Below are positions 27,439-37,002 of a DNA stretch of 64,000 bases, in pieces. Numbering within the stretch: position 1 is the stretch's first letter; every line of letters starts with the position of its first letter. Below the pieces are notes generated by a model. It worked only from the letters and a program-made list of their open reading frames with translations. It was not told the DNA's origin and ran no database searches. This stretch comes from Chitinophagaceae bacterium (GTDB lineage: Bacteria; Bacteroidota; Bacteroidia; Chitinophagales; Chitinophagaceae): the NCBI GenBank assembly GCA_947458275.1, contig CANGYR010000006.1, forward strand, positions 62,001 to 126,000. Direction: 5' to 3'. The position numbers and the translations under genes were made by a program.

Positions 27439-28265
27439 TGAGGGGCTTCAATTATTTTCTTTCTAATAATTTTTTTATTTCCTTTTGTGCTGTAGCACTT
27501 GTATGGCAGACCAACATGCTGCTCAATAAATCTGGCACCTATTTTAATTACTGTTTGATTTTTTCTTCAACGCTTGCTGCATACAATTTCTATGTACTGG
27601 TTAGCCGATGGTTTAATCAAAATGATTCAGGCCTGTTCAGTTTTATGTTCAAACAAGCACATATTCTGGCGCTTATTCTAATTGCTGGATCATCACTTGT
27701 GTATACATTATTTCAACTGCCTGAAAATTTATGGATTGTGCTTATTTGTACTGCACTTACCTGCATCTATACAATTTCTGTCATTCCAAACAAAAGTATT
27801 CCTGTTTTCAAAAAAATGGGATTTCTGAAGACTGGGTTACTTGCACTGACCTGGAGTATGGCTACGGTTTTAATTCCTGCGAATGGCCTTGTACATCTTT
27901 TATTCTATAAAGTTCTCTTGATTTTTTTCATACGGCTTTTAGGTTTGTTAATGATTTGTCTGATTTTTGATTTAAGGGATATTCATGTGGATAAGATAAA
28001 TCTATTACGAGCGATAATTGACATCAATCCCAAATGGATTCAGCGTATCATGCTTGGGTTATTATTTCTTTATGCAGTTTCTTCAGTTTTTTTTGGAGTG
28101 ATTTATGCTGATTATTCACAAATGTTTGCACTTCTGACAGCAGGGCTTGCAGCTTATCTACTTTATATTTTTTCTCTTAAAAAAATGGGATATTTTTTTT
28201 ATTATTTCTTGGTGGATGGCTGGATGATATTTACTGCTTTTTTAACCTATTTAGCAACTATTTAA
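27438..28265 (+). CDS. UbiA-like polytopic membrane protein, degenerate motifs
   Basis: 275 residues with about eight membrane segments. FSSTLAAYNFYVL near residue 45 and FDLRDIHVDK near residue 180 resemble the positions of the two Asp-rich motifs of UbiA prenyltransferases. The first motif lacks the Asp residues and has only the second half of the pattern. It may be a UbiA relative that has lost catalysis or uses a different metal-binding arrangement. It is coupled to the upstream lipoprotein. The family assignment is tentative and the substrate is unknown. Confidence 0.5.
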   Translation: MRGFNYFLSNNFFISFCAVALVWQTNMLLNKSGTYFNYCLIFSSTLAAYNFYVLVSRWFNQNDSGLFSFMFKQAHILALILIAGSSLVYTLFQLPENLWIVLICTALTCIYTISVIPNKSIPVFKKMGFLKTGLLALTWSMATVLIPANGLVHLLFYKVLLIFFIRLLGLLMICLIFDLRDIHVDKINLLRAIIDINPKWIQRIMLGLLFLYAVSSVFFGVIYADYSQMFALLTAGLAAYLLYIFSLKKMGYFFYYFLVDGWMIFTAFLTYLATI

Positions 28266-28291
28266 TTAACTTGCATTTATAACTATACATT

Positions 28292-29395
28292 ATGGCAAAA
28301 GCGATCAGAAAAAAATCAATTCTTACAGATACTTCTTATAGTTTTTTGAAAAATTACATCAACAACCCTTCTCCAACAGGCTTTGAGAGCAGTGGACAGA
28401 AGTTGTGGATGGAATACATTCGTCCGAATGTAGATGAAATTTTTACTGATCCTTACGGAACGGCTGTTGGAGTAATCAATCCTTCTGCACCTTTTAAAGT
28501 AGTTATAGAGGCACATGCTGATGAGATTAGTTGGTTTGTTAATTATATTTCAGCCGATGGATTGATATATCTGAAAAGAAACGGGGGAGTGGATCATCAG
28601 ATAGCGCCGTCTATGCGGGTGCTGATCCATGGTAAGAAAGGAATTGTGAAAGCTGTATTTGGGTGGCCTGCTATTCATACCCGTTTGGGAAGTGCCGATA
28701 AGGAAACGCAGCCGAGGGTAGACAATTTGTTCCTTGATTGTGGTGCCAGAAACAAGAAAGAAGTGGAAGCATTGGGCATTCATGTCGGAGCTGTGGTTAC
28801 CTATGAAGAAGGTTATGATGAATTGGCACATGGATATCTCATTGGAAGAGCTTTTGATAATCGTATCGGTGGATTTATGATTGCAGAAGTAGCCAGATTA
28901 TTGAAAGCCAATAAAAAGAAATTGCCGTTTGGATTATATGTGGTAAATGCTGTTCAAGAGGAAATCGGACTCAGAGGTGCTGAAATGATTGCGCGTCGCA
29001 TTAAACCTAATGTTGCTATCATTACAGACGTAACGCATGACAGCACTACTCCAATGATCAATAAAATGATTGAGGGCGAGTGTGCTTGTGGCAAAGGCCC
29101 ATCTTTATGCTATGGTCCAGCTGTACACAATAAATTACTGGATTTCGTTCAGAATATTGCGCAGAAAAATAAAATTCCTGTTCAGCTCAGAGCAACAAGC
29201 CGTAGTACCGGTACCGATACTGATTCCTTTGCTTATGCCAACGATGGTTGCCCATCAGTGCTTATATCTATTCCACTGAGATATATGCATACTACCGTTG
29301 AAATGCTGCACAAAGATGATGTTGAAAATACTATCAAATTGATGTATGAGTCAGTATTGTCGTTAACACCAAAAACCAACCTTAGTTATTTCTAA
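28292..29395 (+). CDS. M42-family metallo-aminopeptidase
   Basis: 367 residues of the M42 glutamyl aminopeptidase/endoglucanase family: dinuclear zinc or cobalt enzymes that form large tetrahedral complexes and trim peptides. Metal and catalytic residues are visible: VIEAHADEISWFVN, GRAFDNRIGGFM (bridging Asp), NAVQEEIGLRGAEM (catalytic Glu pair), ITDVTHDSTTP and MHTTVEM (His ligand). It lies downstream of the UbiA-like gene with a 26-bp gap and is followed by a small membrane protein. A function in peptide recycling is inferred from the family. Confidence 0.9.
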   Translation: MAKAIRKKSILTDTSYSFLKNYINNPSPTGFESSGQKLWMEYIRPNVDEIFTDPYGTAVGVINPSAPFKVVIEAHADEISWFVNYISADGLIYLKRNGGVDHQIAPSMRVLIHGKKGIVKAVFGWPAIHTRLGSADKETQPRVDNLFLDCGARNKKEVEALGIHVGAVVTYEEGYDELAHGYLIGRAFDNRIGGFMIAEVARLLKANKKKLPFGLYVVNAVQEEIGLRGAEMIARRIKPNVAIITDVTHDSTTPMINKMIEGECACGKGPSLCYGPAVHNKLLDFVQNIAQKNKIPVQLRATSRSTGTDTDSFAYANDGCPSVLISIPLRYMHTTVEMLHKDDVENTIKLMYESVLSLTPKTNLSYF

Positions 29396-29407
29396 GACAG
29401 TTCAATA

Positions 29408-29878
29408 ATGGAAGACACTCTTAGTAAATACCTACGGCTTTTTGGGAATATCCTCCTGATATTCATAATATTCCTGATTTTTCTGTTTGGATTATTATTG
29501 ATTTTAAAACTTGTATTTGGAATGCTGGACCATATCTCATGGTTTAGTTATCTGTATACTGTATTTATATTACTTCTGCCGGTCGTGCTATTCTCTTCAG
29601 TGTATTTCATCTTTTTTAAGCGAACAAAATATCATCCGTCAAAAGCGGTGAGAGGAGTATCCTATTTTATTTTCAGTGCAGCCATTTTATCCTGGTTGGT
29701 ATTTCTGGCAATGGATATTAAAACCTACTCAATTCGTCAATACGCTGAGATAGGAAAGTATAATAGTTACGATACTATCTACCTGACCGCGAATGTTGCA
29801 GTGATTTTTCTGGTGGGAATAATACAGGCATTAACTACAGCAAAAGAAAAAGACTGGATGGAAAAACATAATAATTAG
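29408..29878 (+). CDS. Small membrane protein of unknown function
   Basis: 156 residues with four predicted membrane segments (about 14-36, 45-68, 82-100 and 122-140) and short charged loops (KRTKYHPSKAVRG). There is no recognised domain. It overlaps the 3' end of convergent lon by 4 bp, so transcripts from the two strands meet there. It starts 12 bp after the M42 gene and is presumably cotranscribed. Confidence 0.6.
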   Translation: MEDTLSKYLRLFGNILLIFIIFLIFLFGLLLILKLVFGMLDHISWFSYLYTVFILLLPVVLFSSVYFIFFKRTKYHPSKAVRGVSYFIFSAAILSWLVFLAMDIKTYSIRQYAEIGKYNSYDTIYLTANVAVIFLVGIIQALTTAKEKDWMEKHNN

Positions 29879-32274
29879 CTTAAAGCTAGTTCCAGCACTT
29901 GTTGCATCGTTTTCACATAATGAAAAGTTATACCGGTAATGAATTTCTGATTAATTTCTTCCACATCTTTCTGATTCTGCCAGCACATGATAATTTCTTT
30001 GATGCCTGATCTTTTTGCTGCAAGAACTTTCTCTTTAATTCCTCCAACGGGGAGTACCTGTCCTCTCAGTGTGATTTCGCCGGTCATAGCCAGATAAGGT
30101 TTTATCTTTCTTCCGGTAAAAGCACTGGCTAAGGCAGACATCATGGTTATTCCTGCGCTGGGGCCGTCTTTAGGTACGGCACCTTCGGGGATATGAATGT
30201 GTACATTTTTTTTATTGAATATTTCCGGCTCGTTGATGCCAACTTTTTTTGCATTGGCCTGAATCCAGGTGAATGCTGTACTGGCACTTTCTTTCATCAC
30301 ATTGCCCAGATTGCCTGTTAATTTCAATTCGCCTTTGCCGTCACTAAGTTGAGTTTCAATAAAAAGAATATCACCTCCAACATAGGTCCAGGCAAGGCCC
30401 ACAGCTACTCCGGGCATATTCGACATTTTATATAAGTCATTGGAGTATTTTGCCCTTCCCAGAATTTTCTCTACATCACCATTGGAAATAGTAGGTTTTA
30501 TTTTTCCTTTCATTACCAGCTCTTTGGCTTCATAGCGCATTACACTTGCCAATAAACGGTCTAGTTCTCTCACTCCACTTTCTCTGGTATAATCGGTAAT
30601 TATTTTAGCCAGAACACTGTCGTTTATTTTGAGATTATTTTTCTTTAATCCATGCATTTCTTTTTGCTTTGGAATTAAGTGCTGCTTGGCTATTTCAATT
30701 TTTTCTTCTATTGCATATCCGCTCAGATCTATTATTTCCAATCTGTCTCTCAAAGCCGGTTGTATATTACCTATGTTATTGGCTGTAGCGATAAACAATA
30801 CTTTGCTGAGATCATATTCCAGTTCAAGATAGTTGTCGTAAAAACTATTGTTTTGTTCAGGATCCAATACCTCCAGTAATGCCGAAGAAGGATCGCCTCT
30901 GTGATCGCTGCCTACTTTGTCGATTTCATCGAGAATGATTACCGGATTGCTTGATTTGGCCTTTCTGATAGATTGGATAACTCTTCCCGGCATAGCTCCG
31001 ATATATGTTTTCCGATGGCCTCTTATTTCACTTTCGTCGTGCAAACCTCCAAGACTCAAACGGATATATTTTCTATTGACTGCAGAGGCGATGCTTTTAC
31101 CCAGACTGGTTTTTCCTATACCCGGAGGGCCAACAAAACAAAGTATAGGACTTTTCATATCCCCTTTCAATTTCAACACAGCAAGGTATTCCAGAATACG
31201 CTCTTTGATTTTATCCATGCCATAATGATCATGGTTCAATAATTTCTTTGCTTTTTTTATATCATAAGAATCTTCAGTGCATTCATCCCATGGCAGGTCG
31301 AGCAGCAAATCCAGGTGATTGTATACGACTGAGTAATCAGGTGTGGATGGGTGCATGCGCTCTAATTTCTCCAGACCTTTTTTAAACATTTCCTTGGCAG
31401 ATGCAGGCCATTTTTTATTTTCTGCCTTTTTAGCCATCTCTTTTACTTCGGCCACATTATCGCCACCCAGTTCATCTTTAATGGCTTTCAATTGTTGCTG
31501 TAAAAAATATTCTCTTTGTTGTTTGTCGAGTTCGGCTCTTGTTTTGTTGGTGACTTTATTTTTTAATTCTGCATATTGAAGTTCTGTATGCATTAAGTTC
31601 ATCAGCAATTCACCGCGCTCTTTTATATTGTTTATTTCAAGCAGTTGTTGTTTTTTCTTCAAATCGCAATTGAGGTTACTCCCTACGAAGTGAATCAGGA
31701 ACGAGGGGTTCTCAATATTTTTAAGGATGATGGCTGCTTCGCTGGGAAGGTTAGGGGAGTGACCTACAATTTGAGCAGCAAGATCTTTGATACTGCTCAA
31801 CATGGCATCGAAATCAGGGTCATTAGATATTTTTTCTTCTGATAAAAGCGAAATCTTTGCTTTGAAATAAGGCTCTTCTGAGGTGATTTGTTCTATTTGA
31901 AATCGTTTACGACCTTGAATAATGATGGTAGTTCCGCCATCAGGCATTTTAATCAGTTTGACGATTTTTGCAACCGTTCCAATAGATTCAAGATCGTTTA
32001 TGGAGGGTTCTTCAATGGTGCTGTCTTTTTGAGCCAGCACGCCAATCAGTTTGTCGGATTTATAAGAGTCTGTTACAGCTTTGATGCTTTTATCGCGTCC
32101 AACGGTTATTGGAATAACCACTCCGGGAAACAAAACGGTATTGCGTAATGGCAAGATGGGTAGTTCTTCAGGAATGTCTTGTTGATCGTTTTCGCCCTCT
32201 TCTTCATTCAGGGGTATAATCGGCATGAATTCCGTTTCATCCTCATTCCCCTGCAGAAATATGTTTTTGTTCAT
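29875..32274 (-). CDS. lon: ATP-dependent protease Lon
   Basis: Homohexameric AAA+ protease for misfolded and regulatory proteins. 799 residues with the LonA layout: an N-terminal substrate domain ([22 protein letters not shown]), a coiled-coil hinge near 230, and AAA+ with Walker [14 protein letters not shown] and Walker [14 protein letters not shown]. The C-terminal serine-lysine protease carries [10 protein letters not shown] and the Lys in [15 protein letters not shown]. The TAATTTTG box on the minus strand (32340-32347) gives a promoter about 60 nt upstream. It is convergent with the membrane protein gene. Confidence 0.97.
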   Translation of the reverse strand: MNKNIFLQGNEDETEFMPIIPLNEEEGENDQQDIPEELPILPLRNTVLFPGVVIPITVGRDKSIKAVTDSYKSDKLIGVLAQKDSTIEEPSINDLESIGTVAKIVKLIKMPDGGTTIIIQGRKRFQIEQITSEEPYFKAKISLLSEEKISNDPDFDAMLSSIKDLAAQIVGHSPNLPSEAAIILKNIENPSFLIHFVGSNLNCDLKKKQQLLEINNIKERGELLMNLMHTELQYAELKNKVTNKTRAELDKQQREYFLQQQLKAIKDELGGDNVAEVKEMAKKAENKKWPASAKEMFKKGLEKLERMHPSTPDYSVVYNHLDLLLDLPWDECTEDSYDIKKAKKLLNHDHYGMDKIKERILEYLAVLKLKGDMKSPILCFVGPPGIGKTSLGKSIASAVNRKYIRLSLGGLHDESEIRGHRKTYIGAMPGRVIQSIRKAKSSNPVIILDEIDKVGSDHRGDPSSALLEVLDPEQNNSFYDNYLELEYDLSKVLFIATANNIGNIQPALRDRLEIIDLSGYAIEEKIEIAKQHLIPKQKEMHGLKKNNLKINDSVLAKIITDYTRESGVRELDRLLASVMRYEAKELVMKGKIKPTISNGDVEKILGRAKYSNDLYKMSNMPGVAVGLAWTYVGGDILFIETQLSDGKGELKLTGNLGNVMKESASTAFTWIQANAKKVGINEPEIFNKKNVHIHIPEGAVPKDGPSAGITMMSALASAFTGRKIKPYLAMTGEITLRGQVLPVGGIKEKVLAAKRSGIKEIIMCWQNQKDVEEINQKFITGITFHYVKTMQQVLELALS

Positions 32275-32339
32275 AATTGGTCTTGATTTAATCCTTCATG
32301 TGCACAAATAATTCGCTCGGTATTTACGCGACAATTTGG

Positions 32340-32347
32340 CAAAATTA
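32340..32347 (-). promoter_or_regulatory. -7 box (TAATTTTG, minus strand) for lon
   Basis: Plus-strand CAAAATTA reads as a perfect TAnnTTTG on the minus strand, about 65 bp before the lon start. No convincing -33 is seen. Confidence 0.45.
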
Positions 32348-32476
32348 ATTGAGTTATTTGATTTTTTAGTATAACGTCCAATTAAGACAAGATTAATGCC
32401 AATCTATTATAAATTCAAAAAATGAGTCCTTTTGCTCATGTATTGTTTAGCTTCAAATGGAGTATTTTTGTTGAAT

Positions 32477-33931
32477 ATGGATATTAATTGTTCGCCGGCA
32501 GAATCGGCTCTTTTTGAAAAGGTAGCATCGGCAGCTCAGTCATTAGGGGTTGATTGTTATGTCATTGGCGGTTTTGTTAGAGATAAATTACTGGGTCGAA
32601 AGACGAAAGACATAGATATTGTTTGCACCGGAGACGGCATTGCACTGGCACATGAGACGGCTAAAAAGTTTACGAATCCCCCTTACGTAAGTTTTTTTAA
32701 AAACTTTGGCACTGCCCAGATAAAGATTGGTGTAAATAATGAAAAAATGGCAGAGTTTTCCGATGAAGAATCGGACTTCATTGAAATTGAATTTGTTGGC
32801 GCCAGAAAAGAAAGTTACAGTTTCGACAGCCGAAATCCTGTTGTTGAGCCCGGAACCATTGAAGATGATCAGCGAAGAAGGGATTTTACCATAAATGCAC
32901 TGGCTGTCAGTTTAAATAAAAAAGATTACGGAAAACTCATCGATCCTTTTGGCGGGTTGAATCATCTGGAGCAAAAAATTATTAAAACGCCGCTTGCACC
33001 AAAAGAGACATTCAGCGATGATCCGCTGAGAATGATGCGTGCCATTCGGTTTGCGACGCAACTCAATTTTACCATTGAAGAAAATACTTTAGCAGCCATT
33101 AAAGAAATTGCCGAAAGGATTAAGATTATCAGTAAAGAAAGGATTGCCGATGAGCTGAATAAAATACTATTGAGTCAAAAGCCTTCCATTGGTTTTGATT
33201 TATTGTACAAGACCAATTTGCTTCAATTGATTTTTCCTCAAATGACTGCATTGGCAGGAGCAGAATATATTGATGGCAAAGGCCATAAAGATAATTTTTA
33301 TCATACCCTTCAGGTGGTAGATAATATTTCAGAGACTACCGATGATTTATGGCTCAGGTGGGCTGCAGTCTTACACGATATTGCCAAGCCGGCGACCAAG
33401 AGATTTGAAGAAGGCCATGGATGGACTTTTCACGGACATGAAGTAGTGGGGGGGAGAATGGTGCCTAAAATTTTTACTCAATTGAAACTTCCTCAAAATG
33501 AAAAAATGAGGTTTGTTAGAAAGATGGTAGAGCTTCATTTGCGTCCGATTAGTCTTACAAAAGAGAGTATAACGGATTCGGCTATACGAAGATTGATTTT
33601 TGATGCAGGAGATGATCTGGAATCGCTGTTTAAATTATGCAAAGCTGATATTACTTCTAAAAACAGGAATAAAGTCAAAAGATATTTGGAGAATTTTGAG
33701 CTCGTTCAAAGACGCTGTGCTGAAGTTGAAGAGAATGACCATATAAGAAACTGGCAGCCGCCCGTTACAGGTGAAATGATTATGGATTTTTTTATGCTTT
33801 CTCCCGGAAGAGAAGTGGGGATCATAAAAAATGCCATAAGAGAGGCTATTTTGGATGGGCAGATAACCAATGAATACAGCGCAGCTCATGAGTTTATGAT
33901 TCAAAAAGGACGGGAGATGGGCTTGATTTAA
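32477..33931 (+). CDS. cca: CCA-adding tRNA nucleotidyltransferase with HD domain
   Basis: Class II nucleotidyltransferase of about 484 residues. Motifs are VIGGFVRDKLLGRKTKDIDI (GGxVRD plus the DxD metal site), RRDFTINALAVSL and FSDDPLRMMRAIRFATQ. A C-terminal HD phosphohydrolase domain contains LHDIAKP. The ORF track opens at TTG 32432; I prefer ATG 32477 (MDINCSPAES) because relatives start near there and the extra segment (LMYCLASNGVFLL) is atypical. Either CCA addition or poly(A) polymerase is possible for this class. The tRNA here lacks encoded CCA, which favours CCA addition. Confidence 0.9.
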   Translation: MDINCSPAESALFEKVASAAQSLGVDCYVIGGFVRDKLLGRKTKDIDIVCTGDGIALAHETAKKFTNPPYVSFFKNFGTAQIKIGVNNEKMAEFSDEESDFIEIEFVGARKESYSFDSRNPVVEPGTIEDDQRRRDFTINALAVSLNKKDYGKLIDPFGGLNHLEQKIIKTPLAPKETFSDDPLRMMRAIRFATQLNFTIEENTLAAIKEIAERIKIISKERIADELNKILLSQKPSIGFDLLYKTNLLQLIFPQMTALAGAEYIDGKGHKDNFYHTLQVVDNISETTDDLWLRWAAVLHDIAKPATKRFEEGHGWTFHGHEVVGGRMVPKIFTQLKLPQNEKMRFVRKMVELHLRPISLTKESITDSAIRRLIFDAGDDLESLFKLCKADITSKNRNKVKRYLENFELVQRRCAEVEENDHIRNWQPPVTGEMIMDFFMLSPGREVGIIKNAIREAILDGQITNEYSAAHEFMIQKGREMGLI

Positions 33932-34066
33932 TTTCTCAGCCCTATCAACATGTTAAATATGTCATAAGTGTTGTGTAAAACCTCTAAAGGAGTTATATTG
34001 CATGAGTCTCAAACAACGAAAACTTTTTAATAAACTTAGTTCTACCACATTTAATAATGCATGTGT

Positions 34067-35146
34067 ATGAAAAAACTTCTTTTACTGATTTGCTTATTTC
34101 CCGCTTTAATTCAGGCGCAGTCGAAAAAAAAGTCCAAGGCTTCCTCAACAAATGAGGTTCAACTTGAAGCCGGCAGTTATAAAATAACGGGAACTTTAAC
34201 CGGATATAATGATGGTACGGTCATTGACTTAGTAAATCCCAATACACGCATTCCAGAAGCTACGGCCAAGTTGTCAAATGGCAGTTTTACTCTTTCAGGT
34301 AAATTGGAATCACCAGATATCAAACTGCTCACCTTTGATAAATCCAATGCTTTCATTCCAATTTTTCTGGATTACAGCAATGTTACTGTCACAGCTAAAA
34401 ATGGAGAATTGCAGAATGCTTCAGTAATCGGTTCAAAATCTCACGATGAGTTTATTCAGTACAATACTATCATTAGACCATACGATCAATTGTTTAGTGG
34501 AAACGGAGCTTCCGATCCTGCACAGTCTAAAAAATGCGCAGATGGTCTTGAGTCATTTGTAAAACAAAATAGTTCCTCTTTTGTAGCTCCTTTGGCCATC
34601 TATCGTATCAATCAGCTTACTGATAATGGGGAGCAAATGGAACGTTTATTCAATGGTCTGACAGGTGATGTAAAATCTTCTCCCATCGGAGGATATATTG
34701 CCCAGCAAATTGCTGAAGCAAAAAGGAACCCTATGGGAAAACCATTACCGGATTTTTCTCAGGAAGATACCAACGGCAAATTAGTGAGCTTTTCTTCATT
34801 CAAAGGGAAGTATGTATTGGTTGATTTCTGGGCAAGCTGGTGTGGCCCCTGTCGCCAGGAAAATCCAAATGTAGTTAGAGCTTACAATAAATATAAAGGT
34901 AAGAATTTCACCGTTCTGGGAATTTCTTTAGACAAATCAAAACAACCCTGGTTGGATGCTATTCAGGCAGATGGTTTAACCTGGCAACATCTAAGTGATT
35001 TAAAAGGATGGACCAATGCTGTAGCACAGAAATTTGGCATCAACAGTATACCTCAAAACTTTTTGGTTGATCCTAATGGAGTAGTAATCGGTAAAAATCT
35101 TCGCGGAGCGGATTTGGATAGTAAGCTGGAAGAAATTTTGAAGTAA
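34067..35146 (+). CDS. TlpA/ResA-like thioredoxin with DUF4369 domain
   Basis: About 359 residues. A signal peptide (MKKLLLLICLFPALIQAQS) is followed by a DUF4369 domain (about 30-130, YKITGTLTGYNDGTVIDLVN), a helical linker, and a C-terminal AhpC/TSA-type thioredoxin domain. The active site is VDFWASWCGPCRQENP, with the cis-Pro loop at INSIPQNFLVD. It is an extracytoplasmic disulfide reductase, as in cytochrome c maturation or periplasmic repair, and is very common in Bacteroidota. It is likely anchored by the signal peptide or exported. The ORF extends to ATG 34061, but 34067 fits the signal peptide better. The repeat array at 35147 begins right after the stop. Confidence 0.9.
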   Translation: MKKLLLLICLFPALIQAQSKKKSKASSTNEVQLEAGSYKITGTLTGYNDGTVIDLVNPNTRIPEATAKLSNGSFTLSGKLESPDIKLLTFDKSNAFIPIFLDYSNVTVTAKNGELQNASVIGSKSHDEFIQYNTIIRPYDQLFSGNGASDPAQSKKCADGLESFVKQNSSSFVAPLAIYRINQLTDNGEQMERLFNGLTGDVKSSPIGGYIAQQIAEAKRNPMGKPLPDFSQEDTNGKLVSFSSFKGKYVLVDFWASWCGPCRQENPNVVRAYNKYKGKNFTVLGISLDKSKQPWLDAIQADGLTWQHLSDLKGWTNAVAQKFGINSIPQNFLVDPNGVVIGKNLRGADLDSKLEEILK

Positions 35147-35248
35147 CGTTTAGGCGTTTAGACGATTAGGTGTTTAGGGGGATAGGGGTATAGGTGTATA
35201 GGTTTAAAATTAGTAACCTAAACTTCTAAACTCCTAAACTATCAAACC
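35147..35248. repeat. Opposing 8-bp arrays, GTTTAGGN(+) and CCTAAACT(-)
   Basis: From the base after the tlpA-like stop, seven 8-bp units run from 35148 to 35203 (GTTTAGGC, GTTTAGAC, GATTAGGT, GTTTAGGG, GGATAGGG, GTATAGGT, GTATAGGT). After a 13-bp core come four units in the opposite direction at 35217-35248 (CCTAAACT, TCTAAACT, CCTAAACT, ATCAAACC), which overlap the pdxJ stop codon. The RNA could fold GUUUAGG against CCUAAAC in several registers, so it may act as a bidirectional terminator. No conventional terminator is present here. Confidence 0.75.
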
Positions 35249-35961
35249 AGTTTTCTCTTATACATCTGCACCGTATTCTCCAATCCCAAATTAATAGCAT
35301 CACAAATAAGCGCATGGCCTATGGATACTTCGAGCAGTCCGGGAATGTTTTTTGCGAAATAGGAGAGGTTGTTTAAATCGAGATCATGGCCGGCATTGAT
35401 GCCTATACCCAGTTCATTTGCTTTTATTGCAGCTTTCAAATACGGAGCGATGGCAGCTTCTTTATTTCCTTTTGCAAAATCAATGGCGTATTGCTCTGTG
35501 TATAATTCAATTCTGTCGGTACCGGTATTTTTAGCCGCTTCAATCATTTCTGTGACAGGATCAACAAAAATAGAAACACGAATACCTGCATTTTTAAAAA
35601 CAGATATGATATCAGTGAGGTATGACTGATGTTCAACAGTATTCCATCCGTGATTGCTGGTTAATTGTCCGGTTGCATCAGGCACCAATGTAACCTGGGC
35701 AGGTTTGTTTTCCAGTACCAGCTCAACAAATTTTTTTTCAACAGGGTTGCCTTCAATATTGAATTCAGTATGAATATTTTTTTTAAGTTCAACAACATCA
35801 GCATAACGAATATGTCTTTCATCAGGTCTGGGATGAACCGTAATGCCATCAGCGCCAAAACGTTCTATATCCAATGCAGCCTTCAACAGATTCGGATTAT
35901 TGCCGCCTCTGGAATTGCGAAGGGTAGCGATTTTATTTATGTTGACTGATAATTTTGTCAT
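35242..35961 (-). CDS. pdxJ: Pyridoxine 5'-phosphate synthase
   Basis: Condenses 1-deoxyxylulose-5-phosphate with 3-amino-1-hydroxyacetone phosphate to pyridoxine phosphate, the DXP-dependent vitamin B6 route. A TIM barrel of 239 residues, close to the usual 240-245. Signature stretches are VNINKIATLRNSRGGNNPNLL, GADGITVHPRPDERHIR, IEGNP, VTLVPDA, GIGINAGHDLDLNNL and EVSIGHALI. No pdxA or dxs gene lies beside it. Its stop codon TGA is contained in the last repeat unit of the intergenic array. Confidence 0.95.
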   Translation of the reverse strand: MTKLSVNINKIATLRNSRGGNNPNLLKAALDIERFGADGITVHPRPDERHIRYADVVELKKNIHTEFNIEGNPVEKKFVELVLENKPAQVTLVPDATGQLTSNHGWNTVEHQSYLTDIISVFKNAGIRVSIFVDPVTEMIEAAKNTGTDRIELYTEQYAIDFAKGNKEAAIAPYLKAAIKANELGIGINAGHDLDLNNLSYFAKNIPGLLEVSIGHALICDAINLGLENTVQMYKRKLV

Positions 35962-36016
35962 TTTTGAAAAATCATTTTTATAAAGTTAGTATTATTAGAC
36001 ATGATTTAAAATCAGA

Positions 36017-36739
36017 CTAATCAGTTTTGATTAAATCTCTGATGACAACGGATGCTATTACGGCACCAAAGGTGGCGGGCAAGTATGACATAGTTCCGTA
36101 GGCGGATTTTTTAAAATTGCTACCGTCGGTGAGCATCAGACTTTCTTTGTTGTTTTCTTCAGGCGAAAATACTGTTTTGATACCTCTGTAGATTTTATCT
36201 TTTTTAAGCATTTTTCTTACCTGTTGTGCAAAGGGGCAATTGTATGTTTTGGATATATCGGCTACTTTAAGTTGTGTAGGATCCATCTTACCTCCGGCGC
36301 CCATGCTACTCACAAAAGGGATTTTTTTATCGTAGGCGATTTTTATGAAAGTCAGTTTAGGCGTAATGCTGTCAATGGCATCCACGATATAGTCGGGGTT
36401 GGCAAGAAGAATTTTTTCTACCATTTCCGGACTTATAAATTCTTTGATAGAATTGAGTTGAAGTTCGGGATTTATCTGGCAGAGTCTTTCAGCCATGATA
36501 TCGGCTTTTGATACACCATGATTGGTAGCCAGTGCCGGTAATTGACGATTGCGGTTGGTAGGGTCTACCACATCACCATCAATGATGGTCATTTTTCCGA
36601 TGCCGCTTCTGCAAATAAATTCAGCAGCAAAAGAACCTACACCACCCATGCCGATTACCATTACATGCTTGTCATTTAGTTGCCTTACTTTATCTTCTCC
36701 AATAAGCAGAGATGTTCTGCTGAGCCATGAAATATCCAT
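36017..36739 (-). CDS. tcdA: tRNA threonylcarbamoyladenosine dehydratase
   Basis: E1/ThiF-like enzyme that cyclises t6A37 in tRNA to the hydantoin ct6A, using ATP. 240 residues, somewhat shorter than the E. coli protein. Blocks are VMVIGMGGVGSFAAEFICRSG (ATP loop), IDGDVVDPTNRNRQ and DYIVDAIDSITPKL, then SSMGAGGKMDPTQLKVADIS and SPEENN. These separate TcdA from MoeB and ThiF, which lack the MDPT segment. The partners CsdA/CsdE are not in the window. Its 5' side borders a repeat island at 36740-36946. Confidence 0.9.
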   Translation of the reverse strand: MDISWLSRTSLLIGEDKVRQLNDKHVMVIGMGGVGSFAAEFICRSGIGKMTIIDGDVVDPTNRNRQLPALATNHGVSKADIMAERLCQINPELQLNSIKEFISPEMVEKILLANPDYIVDAIDSITPKLTFIKIAYDKKIPFVSSMGAGGKMDPTQLKVADISKTYNCPFAQQVRKMLKKDKIYRGIKTVFSPEENNKESLMLTDGSNFKKSAYGTMSYLPATFGAVIASVVIRDLIKTD

Positions 36740-36768
36740 TTTGTAAAATTACAATTGATTTGGGATAG

Positions 36769-36946
36769 ATGGTTGAAAGTAGTTGAAGATGGTTGAAGGT
36801 AGTTGAAGTTATTCAACTGTAATACCTTGAAATCCTCAAATATTTTTACCGCTGAGAAAGAAGAGCGCTGAGATTCGCAGAGGTTATTTATTATTTTAGG
36901 AGAGGATATGTTCAACAAATTTCAACCATCTTCCACCATATTCAAC
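36769..36946. repeat. Repeat island with 20-bp units and a CGCAGAG module
   Basis: Two 20-bp tandem units (ATGGTTGAAAGTAGTTGAAG at 36769-36788 and a near copy at 36789-36808). In the middle is one 37-bp CGCAGAG module (ACCGCTGAGAAAGAAG..., 36848-36884). The far side (36911-36946) carries the same TTGAA words in inverted orientation (TTCAACAAATTTCAACC, then TTCAAC). It lies between tcdA and ahcY. No ORF is found in this 263-bp stretch. Confidence 0.7.
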
Positions 36947-36979
36947 ACAAAAGCCCTGTTTTTTGGACAGGGCTTTTGT
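36947..36979 (-). terminator. Terminator of ahcY
   Basis: 13-bp stem ACAAAAGCCCTGT / ACAGGGCTTTTGT with a 7-nt loop, 24 bp beyond the ahcY stop. The lower stem ends in TTTTGT on the minus strand. Confidence 0.85.
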
Positions 36980-37002
36980 TATTGTTTTGCTGAAAGAATC
37001 GG

